A stretch of DNA of 5,750 nt from Acidobacteriota bacterium (GTDB taxonomy: Bacteria > Acidobacteriota > Vicinamibacteria > Vicinamibacterales > JAKQTR01): NCBI GenBank assembly GCA_026393735.1, contig JAPKZP010000655.1, forward strand, positions 1 to 5,750. The letters are read 5' to 3'. This document shows positions 1-5,750 of the stretch, piece by piece (position 1 is the first letter of the stretch; each line of letters opens with the position of its first letter). Under the pieces are notes generated by a model, which was given only the letters and a program-made list of their open reading frames with translations, made no database searches and was not told the origin of the DNA. The position numbers and the translations under genes were made by a program.

Positions 1-2344
1 CCCCCACGTTGAAGACCGAGGTGTCTCCGTACCGGATGGCGGCCGCGGCGCGGTCGCTCGTCAGCGGTGACAGGACGCCGCTGCCTTCCGCCGGCTGCAG
101 CCAGATCGCGCGCAGATTGCGGCGGGCGGCCTCGCTGCCACGGATGGCGACCGAGTGCACGGCAACCGGGAGCCAGAGTTCGCGGCTGGAGGCGCCAAGC
201 GGCAGGCTGTCGGTCTGCCAGCGGTCGAGCGGCGCGTCGGTGCGCCCGACGAAGACGGCCGCGTCGAACCCGGCGCCGGCGACCTGGTTGTCGATCCAGA
301 TGCGATATCGCCCCGCCGGCACGTGCGGAATCCAGAGCCAGTTGCCGCCCGGCGCACCCGCCACCCGCTCGACACCCAGACGAAGCCGCTCGATCGCAGG
401 CCCCGGCGTCGTGAAGGCGACAGGATCGTAGGTCAGCGCGGTCATGACCCGGCCGCGTCCAACGGCCTCCAGTGCCCGCAGCTGGCCGACCGTGGCGACC
501 GTGCCCGCCACGCCTTCGAGCCTCCAGGCAATCGCGACCGACGTGGTTGCGGCTAGGCCACCCATCACCAGCACGACCAGGGCCGCCGCCCCTCGCTGCA
601 GCCTCAAGACACGCGCGCCCTGGCGCGCGATCACCCAAGTCGCACAGATGGCGGCCGTCCACACCCCCGTCTGGACGAACGCGTCCCACGACGTCGACCG
701 GAACATGCCGGGGACCGCGCGCGCGACATCGCTCACTTCGCTCATCCACACCAGCCACGGCGCCACCGGCTCGCGGACGTTGAACGCGAACTGGCCGCCC
801 TCGGCCAGGGCGAACACCGCCGCCAGGGCGAGGCTCATCGCGAGCAACGCGGCCTGGGCTGCGCGCGTTGCCGCGTCGCGCGTCGCCGCCCACGCCACGG
901 CGAGAGGAACGCTGAAGACGAGGAACGTCGCCCCGATGAAGCGCGCCGGAGAGCTCAGGCCGCCCCACCACATGTGGTACATCGCGGTGACAGCGGTGTA
1001 CGGGACGATCACGGCGAGCCATTCAACGGCCAGCCGCGTGTGGCGGCGCAGCAGCGGGACGATGCCCAGCAGGGCGATCGCATACACGGGAGCGTTGACG
1101 AGGAGACCGTACTGCTGGTCCGCCAGCAACCCGAGCACGCCGATCGGGACTCGCCCGACGGACATCTGCGTGTAGTGCCCGTACGCGATCGACGGATCCG
1201 GCCTCCCGTAGATGATCGCGTAGTACGCGAACCATCCGGCAGCGCTCAGGAGCGGCGCCGCCGCAAACGCAACGAGCGACGTCGCGCGCCGGGGCCCACC
1301 GAGCGCGCGGACGCCGAGCACGGCCCCGAGTGCCGCGGCGATCACGGCGAAGCGCGGATGGAACCACGGCAGCAGGGCGAGCAGCAGCCCGGCGCCCATC
1401 CACCATCGGGCCGGGCGGTCTGGTTGCTTCGACAGCGCCACGACGGCGCCAAACGACATCAGCACGACAATCGCCGCCGGCCCGTCCGGATACACCGTGA
1501 ACGACAGGAACAGGAACGGCGCCGTGAGGGCCACCGAAGCAAACGCAAACCAGGAGGCCGCAGCGCTGCCGACGAGCGCGAACGTCATGCGCCACACCAC
1601 GGCGGTGGCCGCCGCCGACGCCAGGGCCAGCCCCAGGTTCACCAGGCGGTATCCGCCCAGTGCCAGCAGCGGCGCGATGAGCGCCGGGACACCGGGCAGA
1701 TGGATCGAGTAGATCTGGCCGTCCTGCCCGCGCTTCAGGTAGTCGGGCCGCAGCGAGCCCTTGAAGTACTCGAGGTAGTCGCCGCGCTGGTGGTTGTTCT
1801 CGATGCGCAGATCGCCGTCGCGCCACAGGCTCTGCGCGATGACGAGGTAGTGCGGTTCGTCTCCGCCGGGGACTAAGGCTGACAACTGGTGGGCTGTCGC
1901 GGTGTAGAGCAGCGCCGCACACACGAACGCCGCCCACGGCGCACGCCGCGGATCGCCCAGCCACGGCCGCGAGCGCGCGGCGATGGCCCCGCCCGGCGAT
2001 CCTGACGCCAGCACGGCTCCCGCGATCGCGGCCCAGACGATCCACGTGATGGGCCCCGTCCAGATCAGGGCCGCTGGCGGCAGCGACACGGGCACCCACG
2101 GCACGATGAGCGCCGCGCTGAAGAAGAGCGGCCGCGCGCGGTCCGCAGACACGCGCCACCACCACGCCGCGGCGATCGCGGCTGCCATGGCGGCGGCCAG
2201 CCACCACGCGGACGGCAGCACGCCGATGCGCGACGCACGCGGGCCGGCGTCGGTGAGCGCCATGGTGCCGGCGGAGCACCACGCCGCCGCACCCGCGCAC
2301 GCAGCGGCGAGCGCGGACGGGGCCGACAAACGGGTGGGCTGCAT
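1..2344 (-). CDS. Large polytopic membrane protein, probable GT-C-type glycosyltransferase (C-terminus cut by window edge)
   Basis: I translated this frame by hand from the reverse complement: 781 codons without a stop, running off the left edge. It starts at the first ATG (2344-2342), with an in-frame TGA nine bases upstream. Hydrophobic segments lie near residues 6-27, 45-63, 71-114 (two), 135-152, 232-257, 261-283, 288-305, 313-346, 354-378, 416-432, 438-456, 467-487, 495-514, 557-573 and 585-606. The loop after about residue 158 carries PGGDEPHYL (Asp162, Glu163, His165, Tyr166). An acidic pair in an early extracytoplasmic loop is typical of GT-C transferases of the PMT/ArnT type. A second motif, MWWGG then SSPARF, lies at 458-469. 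After about residue 607 the chain becomes soluble and rich in short beta-like stretches, which suggests a periplasmic domain. The function would be sugar transfer from a polyprenyl-phosphate donor, but substrate and acceptor are unknown. It is divergent from the paralog pair and not obviously homologous to it. The gene is real with high confidence; the family call is moderate. Confidence 0.85.
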   Translation of the reverse strand, partial: MQPTRLSAPSALAAACAGAAAWCSAGTMALTDAGPRASRIGVLPSAWWLAAAMAAAIAAAWWWRVSADRARPLFFSAALIVPWVPVSLPPAALIWTGPITWIVWAAIAGAVLASGSPGGAIAARSRPWLGDPRRAPWAAFVCAALLYTATAHQLSALVPGGDEPHYLVIAQSLWRDGDLRIENNHQRGDYLEYFKGSLRPDYLKRGQDGQIYSIHLPGVPALIAPLLALGGYRLVNLGLALASAAATAVVWRMTFALVGSAAASWFAFASVALTAPFLFLSFTVYPDGPAAIVVLMSFGAVVALSKQPDRPARWWMGAGLLLALLPWFHPRFAVIAAALGAVLGVRALGGPRRATSLVAFAAAPLLSAAGWFAYYAIIYGRPDPSIAYGHYTQMSVGRVPIGVLGLLADQQYGLLVNAPVYAIALLGIVPLLRRHTRLAVEWLAVIVPYTAVTAMYHMWWGGLSSPARFIGATFLVFSVPLAVAWAATRDAATRAAQAALLAMSLALAAVFALAEGGQFAFNVREPVAPWLVWMSEVSDVARAVPGMFRSTSWDAFVQTGVWTAAICATWVIARQGARVLRLQRGAAALVVLVMGGLAATTSVAIAWRLEGVAGTVATVGQLRALEAVGRGRVMTALTYDPVAFTTPGPAIERLRLGVERVAGAPGGNWLWIPHVPAGRYRIWIDNQVAGAGFDAAVFVGRTDAPLDRWQTDSLPLGASSRELWLPVAVHSVAIRGSEAARRNLRAIWLQPAEGSGVLSPLTSDRAAAAIRYGDTSVFNVG

Positions 2345-2356
2345 GAACGGTCATGC
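2341..2356. repeat. Perfect inverted repeat over the two divergent start codons
   Basis: GCATGA-ACGG-TCATGC has 6-bp arms and a 4-bp spacer. The left arm contains the minus-strand ATG (2344-2342) and the right arm contains the outermost plus-strand ATG (2353). Each arm also supplies the in-frame TGA that closes the opposite reading frame upstream of its start. Part of the symmetry follows from two facing ATG codons; three further base pairs per arm do not. It could be an operator, a small RNA hairpin, or chance. Confidence 0.5.
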
Positions 2357-2363
2357 TACCATA
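2354..2363. promoter_or_regulatory. Candidate bidirectional promoter, symmetric TANNNTA -10 element
   Basis: TACCATA at 2357-2363 fits the symmetric TANNNTA pattern known from bidirectional bacterial promoters. Read on the plus strand, the -10 is TACCAT (2357-2362), preceded by TG at 2354-2355 in the extended -10 position. This predicts transcription starting near 2369, two bases before the ATG at 2371, so a nearly leaderless message. Read on the minus strand, the -10 is TATGGT (2363-2358), predicting a start near 2351, seven bases before the ATG at 2344. No convincing -35 hexamer is seen on either side. This is an AT-containing patch in a very GC-rich surrounding. The prediction comes from sequence pattern only. 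Confidence 0.4.
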
Positions 2364-2370
2364 CGGCCCC

Positions 2371-4017
2371 ATGCGTGCCCGTCTCACCGAAGCGGCGCTC
2401 GTCGTCTCGGCCGCGATGCTCCTGACCGTGGTGATGACGTGGCCGCTCGCCCCGAAGATCGGCTACGCTGGGCGCATCGATTCCGGCGACGGGCAGTTCA
2501 GCGTCTGGAACGTCGCGTGGGTCGCGCGCACGATCGTCACCGACCCGAAGAACCTCTTCAACGCCAACATCTTCTATCCGCGGCGCGGGACGCTGGCCTA
2601 CTCAGAGGCCAACCTCGGCGCAGGCCTGCTGGCCGTGCCTGCCTACTGGGCCAGCGGCGGCAACCCGTATCTGGCCCACAACAGCGTGGAGTTGCTGGCC
2701 TTCGTGCTCGCCCTGACGGGGGCCTACAGCCTCGTGCGCTACCTCAGCGGCCGCCGCACGAGCGCGGCCGTGGCCGGCATCGCGTACGCCTTCTGCCCGT
2801 ACGTGTTCTCCCACCTGCCGCACATCCAGCTCCTCTTCACGGCAGGGCTTCCGTACTCGCTGCTGGCGATGCACTGGCTGATCGACCGGCCGTCGCTCGG
2901 CCGCGCCATCGTGCTGGCCCTCGCCCTGGCAGCCCAGGCGCTGTCGTGCGGCTACTACGGCGTCTTCGCCGGCCTGCTGGTGGGCTACGGCTTTCTGTTC
3001 TATGCCGTCTCGCGCGGGCTGTGGCGGCGATGGATGTTCTGGGTGTGCGCGGCCTTCGCCGCCGGCCTTTCGGTGGCCTGCGTGCTGCCGTTCTTTCTGC
3101 CTTATATCACGCTGCAGCAGCAGAGCGGTTTCGCGCGAACCCTGACCGACGCCGCCCGGTGGTCCGCGACATGGCGATCGTACGGGGCGTCGGCGGCGTG
3201 GGCACACCGGTGGGTCCTCCCGTACATCAAGCCGTGGGGGGAGGTGCTCTACCCCGGAACCGCCTCCGTCGTCTTTGGATGCCTCGGCGTGCTCGGTCTG
3301 CGGCGCCGGTACGCACCATCGTCGGGACGCGATCACGTCGCGTTCTACTCGAGCGTCGCCGTGATCGCCTTCTGGTCGTCGCTCGGCCCGCCTGCCGGCT
3401 TGTACGCCTGGCTGCACGAGTCAGTGCCGCTGTTCTCCTGGCTGCGCGCGCCGTCGCGCCTGGGCCTCGTGGTCGTGCTGGCGCTGGCCGTGCTCGCGGG
3501 CTTCGCGATCGCACGCCTGCTCCCGCGCACGCGGCGCGGAGCCATCGCCGGCGCCCTCCTGGTGTGCGCGACGGCCGCCGACCTGTTCGTGGCGCCGTTG
3601 TTCCTCGTCGAGGCGCAGCCCACGCCGGCGGCCTACGTCGCCCTGGGACGGTTGCCGGACGGTCCCGTGGTGGAATTCCCGTTCTGGTACCGGCGCGTCG
3701 ATTTCTCCCGCCACTCCGAGTACATGTTGAACTCGACGTTCCACTGGAAGCCGCTCGTCAACGGGTACAGCGACTTCATTCCGCCGGACTGGCGGTCGAT
3801 GGTCATCCCGGTGAGCTCCTTCCCGAACCCGGAGTCGTTCAACATCCTCAGGCAGTACCAGCCACGCTACGTGGTATTCCACCGCAACTTCTACGATCAC
3901 CGTGCCCTGCCGGACTTGATGGCGCGGATCGAGGAGTATCGCGACTACCTGCATCCCATCGTCCTCGAGGATCCGGTGTGGCTCTTCCAGATCGACGCCT
4001 GGCCGCCTGTGCGCTAG
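2371..4017 (+). CDS. Polytopic membrane protein, GT-C/YfhO-like, first of a tandem paralog pair
   Basis: This 548-residue protein has roughly a dozen hydrophobic segments, for example 5-27, 101-122, 130-146, 154-171, 177-214, 222-246, 293-310, 323-345, 364-381 and about 391-408. The first loop has Asp37-x-x-Asp40 followed by Trp46 and Ala49-Trp50, then NANIF at 64-68 and TLAYSE at 74-79. Further motifs are HLPH (148-151), PF..PY...QQ..G..RTL.D.AR.S.TWR.Y (240-271), LRAPSR (358-363), EFPF (435-438) and LNST..WKPLVNGYS (453-467). The LR-x-P-x-R segment before a membrane helix resembles YfhO-type and related GT-C proteins; acidic residues in the first loop fit a lipid-linked sugar transferase. 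The substrate is unknown and the exact family is not recognised. An ATG at 2353 would add six residues. I prefer 2371 because the downstream paralog aligns to that N-terminus within one residue and because the candidate promoter would start transcription near 2369. No clear Shine-Dalgarno is visible. The end overlaps the next gene by 40 bp. Confidence 0.88.
   Translation: MRARLTEAALVVSAAMLLTVVMTWPLAPKIGYAGRIDSGDGQFSVWNVAWVARTIVTDPKNLFNANIFYPRRGTLAYSEANLGAGLLAVPAYWASGGNPYLAHNSVELLAFVLALTGAYSLVRYLSGRRTSAAVAGIAYAFCPYVFSHLPHIQLLFTAGLPYSLLAMHWLIDRPSLGRAIVLALALAAQALSCGYYGVFAGLLVGYGFLFYAVSRGLWRRWMFWVCAAFAAGLSVACVLPFFLPYITLQQQSGFARTLTDAARWSATWRSYGASAAWAHRWVLPYIKPWGEVLYPGTASVVFGCLGVLGLRRRYAPSSGRDHVAFYSSVAVIAFWSSLGPPAGLYAWLHESVPLFSWLRAPSRLGLVVVLALAVLAGFAIARLLPRTRRGAIAGALLVCATAADLFVAPLFLVEAQPTPAAYVALGRLPDGPVVEFPFWYRRVDFSRHSEYMLNSTFHWKPLVNGYSDFIPPDWRSMVIPVSSFPNPESFNILRQYQPRYVVFHRNFYDHRALPDLMARIEEYRDYLHPIVLEDPVWLFQIDAWPPVR
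3743..3764 (+). repeat. 22-bp direct repeat, copy 1 (inside first paralog)
   Basis: These 22 bases are identical to 5344-5365. They encode the Trp-Lys-Pro-Leu-Val-Asn-Gly core of the conserved motif. A second identical stretch of 11 bases lies just upstream (3728-3738 against 5329-5339). The repeat is a trace of the tandem duplication under strong protein constraint, or of recent conversion between the copies. Confidence 0.75.
3967..3971 (+). promoter_or_regulatory. Shine-Dalgarno that sets the GTG start of the second paralog
   Basis: GAGGA lies six bases before the GTG at 3978, ideal spacing, and sits within the last 50 bases of the first paralog's coding sequence. It decides the start of the downstream gene, whose frame is otherwise open far upstream and has no ATG close by. 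Placement inside the upstream gene suggests translation while ribosomes finish the first gene. Confidence 0.65.
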
Positions 4018-5600
4018 CCGCCGTCCTGGCGCTAGCCGTGCTGCATACGTGGCCGCTCGCGGCGAACCCGGGCGGGCTCTCGCGCAACGACAACGCGGAC
4101 ACGATGCTGAACGAGTGGATCGTGGCCTGGGTCGCACACCAGGCGCCGCGGGCGCCGCTCCATTTGTTCGATGCGAACATCTTCCATCCCGAGCGGCTGA
4201 CGCTCGCCTACTCCGAGCACATGGCGGTCCAGGGCCTGATGGCGGCGCCGCTCTCCTGGATGGGCGCATCGCCGGTCCTGGCGTACAACCTGGTCATGCT
4301 CGCCGGCTTCGCGCTGTCGGCCCTGGCACTGTGGTTCGTCGTGTGGCGGTGGACCGGCAGTTCAGTGGCCGGGTTCGTGGCGGGTTCGCTCCTCGCGTTC
4401 AACGCACACACACTGACGCGCCTGCCGCACCTGCAGGCGCTGCACACGGAGTTTCTCCCGATCGCCTTGTTTGCCTTCGATCGGCTGCTTACGCACCGCC
4501 GGCTTCGCGACGCGTTCCTGCTCGGGATCGCGGCGGCGCTCCAGGCGCTGACGTCCAACTACCTGCTTGTGTTCACGGCCATGGCGCTGGGCCTGGCCGC
4601 CGTCGTGCGCGCCGACGAGTGGCTGCGCCCGTTCACGCGCCGCACAGCAGGCCTCCTCGGGCTCGCTGCGGCGCTCGGCGCCGCACTCGTGGTGCCGTTC
4701 CTCGTGCCTTACTACCTCGTGCAGCAGGAGCAGGGGCTGACGCGCACGCTCGACGACGTGGCCCGGTATTCGTCAACCTGGCGCGACTACCTGTCGACCG
4801 CCGGCCGTCTGCACTACGCCGCGTGGAGTTACCGGTTCGCCGAAGGCACGACGGCGCTCTTCCCGGGCGCGGTGGCCACGGCGCTGGCGTGCTACGGGCT
4901 GATTGCGGCGCCAGGCTGGCGCGATCGGCGCATCCGCATGATGGCCGTGATCGGCCTTGCGGGCGTGGCCATGTCGTTCGGGCCGGCCCTGCCCGGCTAC
5001 GGGCTCCTCTACCATGTCCTGCCGATCCTGCAGGGCTTGCGCGGCGCCGCGCGCTTCGGCTTCCTCGGGCTCGTCGCCGTCGCCGTGCTGGCGGGCTTCG
5101 GGATCGCCGCGCTCGGCGCCCGCCTGGGGTCGCGCCGCTGGTGGCCAGCGTTTGCGGCCGTGATCGTGATCGCGGTGCACGTGGGAGCGCTGCGGGCGCC
5201 GCTCGTCTATCGCCCGTTCCCCGGCATCCCGCGCATCTACCAGACGCTCGCGGCCCCGGATGTCACGGCCGTCGCCGAATTCCCCTTCTACACACCGGCT
5301 ACGGTCCTTCGCAACGCGCCGTACGTACTGAACTCGACGGCCTACTGGAAGCCGCTCGTCAACGGCTACAGCGGGTTTGTCCCGCCGGGCTACGTCGGGA
5401 TCGCCGACGCGCTGCGGGGATTCCCCGACGACCGGTCACGGGACGAACTCCGCACGCTTGGCGTCTCGCACGCTGTCATACACCTCGACGCCTACGGCAG
5501 CAGTGCCGAGGCCATGGCCGCCGTGTTGCACGACACGCCATGGCTGGAACTCGTCGCCGTCGACGGTCCCGTCCGCATCTACAAACTCGTTACTTCTTAG
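3978..5600 (+). CDS. Polytopic membrane protein, GT-C/YfhO-like, second of a tandem paralog pair
   Basis: This 540-residue paralog of the gene just upstream aligns with a one-residue offset to about position 98 and with no gap from about 101 to 271. In a hand count, 36 of 99 positions are identical over 101-199. Shared motifs are Asp38-x-x-Asp41 with Trp47, NANIF-like D-ANIF (65-69), TLAYSE (75-80), RLPH (148-151), PF..PY...QQ..G..RTL.D.AR.S.TWR.Y (240-271), EFPF (434-437) and LNST..WKPLVNGYS (451-465). Differences include Arg148 for His148 and a weaker LR-G-A-A-R (354-359) in place of LRAPSR. The GTG start is chosen from the GAGGA at 3967-3971 and because it gives the same distance to the first conserved Trp-Pro-Leu-Ala as in the paralog. 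A GTG at 4038 would remove most of the first membrane helix. It overlaps the upstream gene by 40 bp, so the two are very likely one operon. The role is probably sugar transfer or a related membrane glycan step; substrate unknown. Confidence 0.88.
   Translation: MALPDRRLAACALAAVLALAVLHTWPLAANPGGLSRNDNADTMLNEWIVAWVAHQAPRAPLHLFDANIFHPERLTLAYSEHMAVQGLMAAPLSWMGASPVLAYNLVMLAGFALSALALWFVVWRWTGSSVAGFVAGSLLAFNAHTLTRLPHLQALHTEFLPIALFAFDRLLTHRRLRDAFLLGIAAALQALTSNYLLVFTAMALGLAAVVRADEWLRPFTRRTAGLLGLAAALGAALVVPFLVPYYLVQQEQGLTRTLDDVARYSSTWRDYLSTAGRLHYAAWSYRFAEGTTALFPGAVATALACYGLIAAPGWRDRRIRMMAVIGLAGVAMSFGPALPGYGLLYHVLPILQGLRGAARFGFLGLVAVAVLAGFGIAALGARLGSRRWWPAFAAVIVIAVHVGALRAPLVYRPFPGIPRIYQTLAAPDVTAVAEFPFYTPATVLRNAPYVLNSTAYWKPLVNGYSGFVPPGYVGIADALRGFPDDRSRDELRTLGVSHAVIHLDAYGSSAEAMAAVLHDTPWLELVAVDGPVRIYKLVTS
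5344..5365 (+). repeat. 22-bp direct repeat, copy 2 (inside second paralog)
   Basis: This is identical to 3743-3764 and in the same reading frame relative to the protein motif. The surrounding coding sequence is much more diverged than this block. Confidence 0.75.
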
Positions 5601-5750
5601 GTGGCGCGACGATGACAGGCTTGGGCTGGTTCGCCGCGGGGGACGGGGCGACGGCGGCCGCCGCGCCGCCGTACAGCCGGCGGTAGTCTTCTGCGGTGCC
5701 CAGGATGCGCTTGATGTAGTTCTGGGTTTCCGGGAAGGGAATGTCGTCGA
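5590..5750 (-). CDS. Soluble lytic transglycosylase, C-terminal end only (N-terminus beyond window edge)
   Basis: The reverse complement gives 52 codons and a TAA at 5592-5590; the gene enters from the right edge. The visible part reads IPFPETQNYIKRILG and then EDYRRLYG. This is the characteristic end of the Slt-type catalytic domain (GH23), where an I-P-F/Y-x-E-T-x-x-Y-V/I-x-x-I/V-L block is followed by a Y-R-R-L-Y-G helix. These enzymes cleave peptidoglycan between MurNAc and GlcNAc, forming 1,6-anhydro ends, in the periplasm. The catalytic glutamate lies outside the window. After the domain comes a tail of about 25 residues rich in Ala, Pro and Lys ending in APPKK, probably disordered. The last 11 bases overlap the end of the convergent membrane protein gene, and I see no terminator hairpin between them. 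Confidence 0.85.
   Translation of the reverse strand, partial: DDIPFPETQNYIKRILGTAEDYRRLYGGAAAAVAPSPAANQPKPVIVAPPKK

Noticed and set aside
9..1175. Several plus-strand open frames of 100-243 codons at the left end
   Set aside because: All lie antisense to the well-supported minus-strand membrane protein and have the biased composition of GC-rich shadow frames.
1023..2387. A 454-codon minus-strand frame with its own ATG
   Set aside because: Its translation is Arg/Ala/Gly-rich with no membrane segments. The neighbouring frame starting at 2344 gives a coherent polytopic protein with a known-type loop motif, and that frame is open to the window edge.
2602..4269. Minus-strand open frames of 271 and 282 codons opposite the paralogs
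   Set aside because: They are rich in Arg, Glu, Gln and Gly with no recognisable domain, consistent with the antisense of membrane-protein codons.
1983..5600. A single 1205-codon open frame on the plus strand
   Set aside because: Only its last 540 codons are the real second paralog. The upstream part runs antisense through the minus-strand gene and out of frame through the first paralog, giving an Arg/Ala/Pro-rich low-complexity translation. It is open because stop codons are rare at this GC content.
5580..5640. Possible terminator between the convergent genes
   Set aside because: I could find no GC-rich stem followed by a T run on either strand; the region is coding for at least one gene throughout.
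4049..5686. A 545-codon plus-strand frame overlapping the second paralog
   Set aside because: It is an Arg/Pro-rich shadow in the wrong frame, with no motif or membrane helix and no ribosome site.

Overview
The window is 5.75 kb of high-GC bacterial DNA that is almost entirely coding. It holds two complete genes and two genes cut by the window edges. I see no RNA genes, mobile elements or CRISPR. The host is uncertain. The GC richness, the packed layout and the style of the large membrane proteins would suit an environmental Acidobacteriota-like genome (for example Vicinamibacteria), but this is an impression, not a marker-based assignment.

Layout: (1) Minus strand, 2344 down to 1 and running off the left edge: a very large polytopic membrane protein with a Gly-Asp-Glu-Pro-His-Tyr motif in an early loop. 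It looks like a GT-C-type glycosyltransferase with a C-terminal soluble beta-rich domain. (2) A tiny divergent gap, 8 bp between the outermost possible ATGs. It carries a perfect 6-bp inverted repeat and a symmetric TANNNTA box that can be read as a -10 element on both strands. (3) Plus strand, 2371-4017 and 3978-5600: two overlapping genes for paralogous membrane proteins of 548 and 540 residues. They arose by tandem duplication and share strongly conserved polar motifs. (4) Minus strand, 5750 down to 5590: the C-terminal end of a soluble lytic transglycosylase (Slt family), overlapping the end of the second paralog tail to tail by 11 bp.

The three membrane proteins resemble bacterial GT-C / YfhO-like proteins, which use lipid-linked sugar donors at the outer face of the cytoplasmic membrane. 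Read together, they suggest a small cell-surface glycan module with both arms fired from one shared promoter. That reading is inference: no product, donor or acceptor can be named from this sequence. The most interesting points are the compact bidirectional start region, the tandem paralog pair with its near-invariant Leu-Asn-Ser-Thr ... Trp-Lys-Pro-Leu-Val-Asn-Gly-Tyr-Ser motif, and the lack of any intergenic room for separate promoters.
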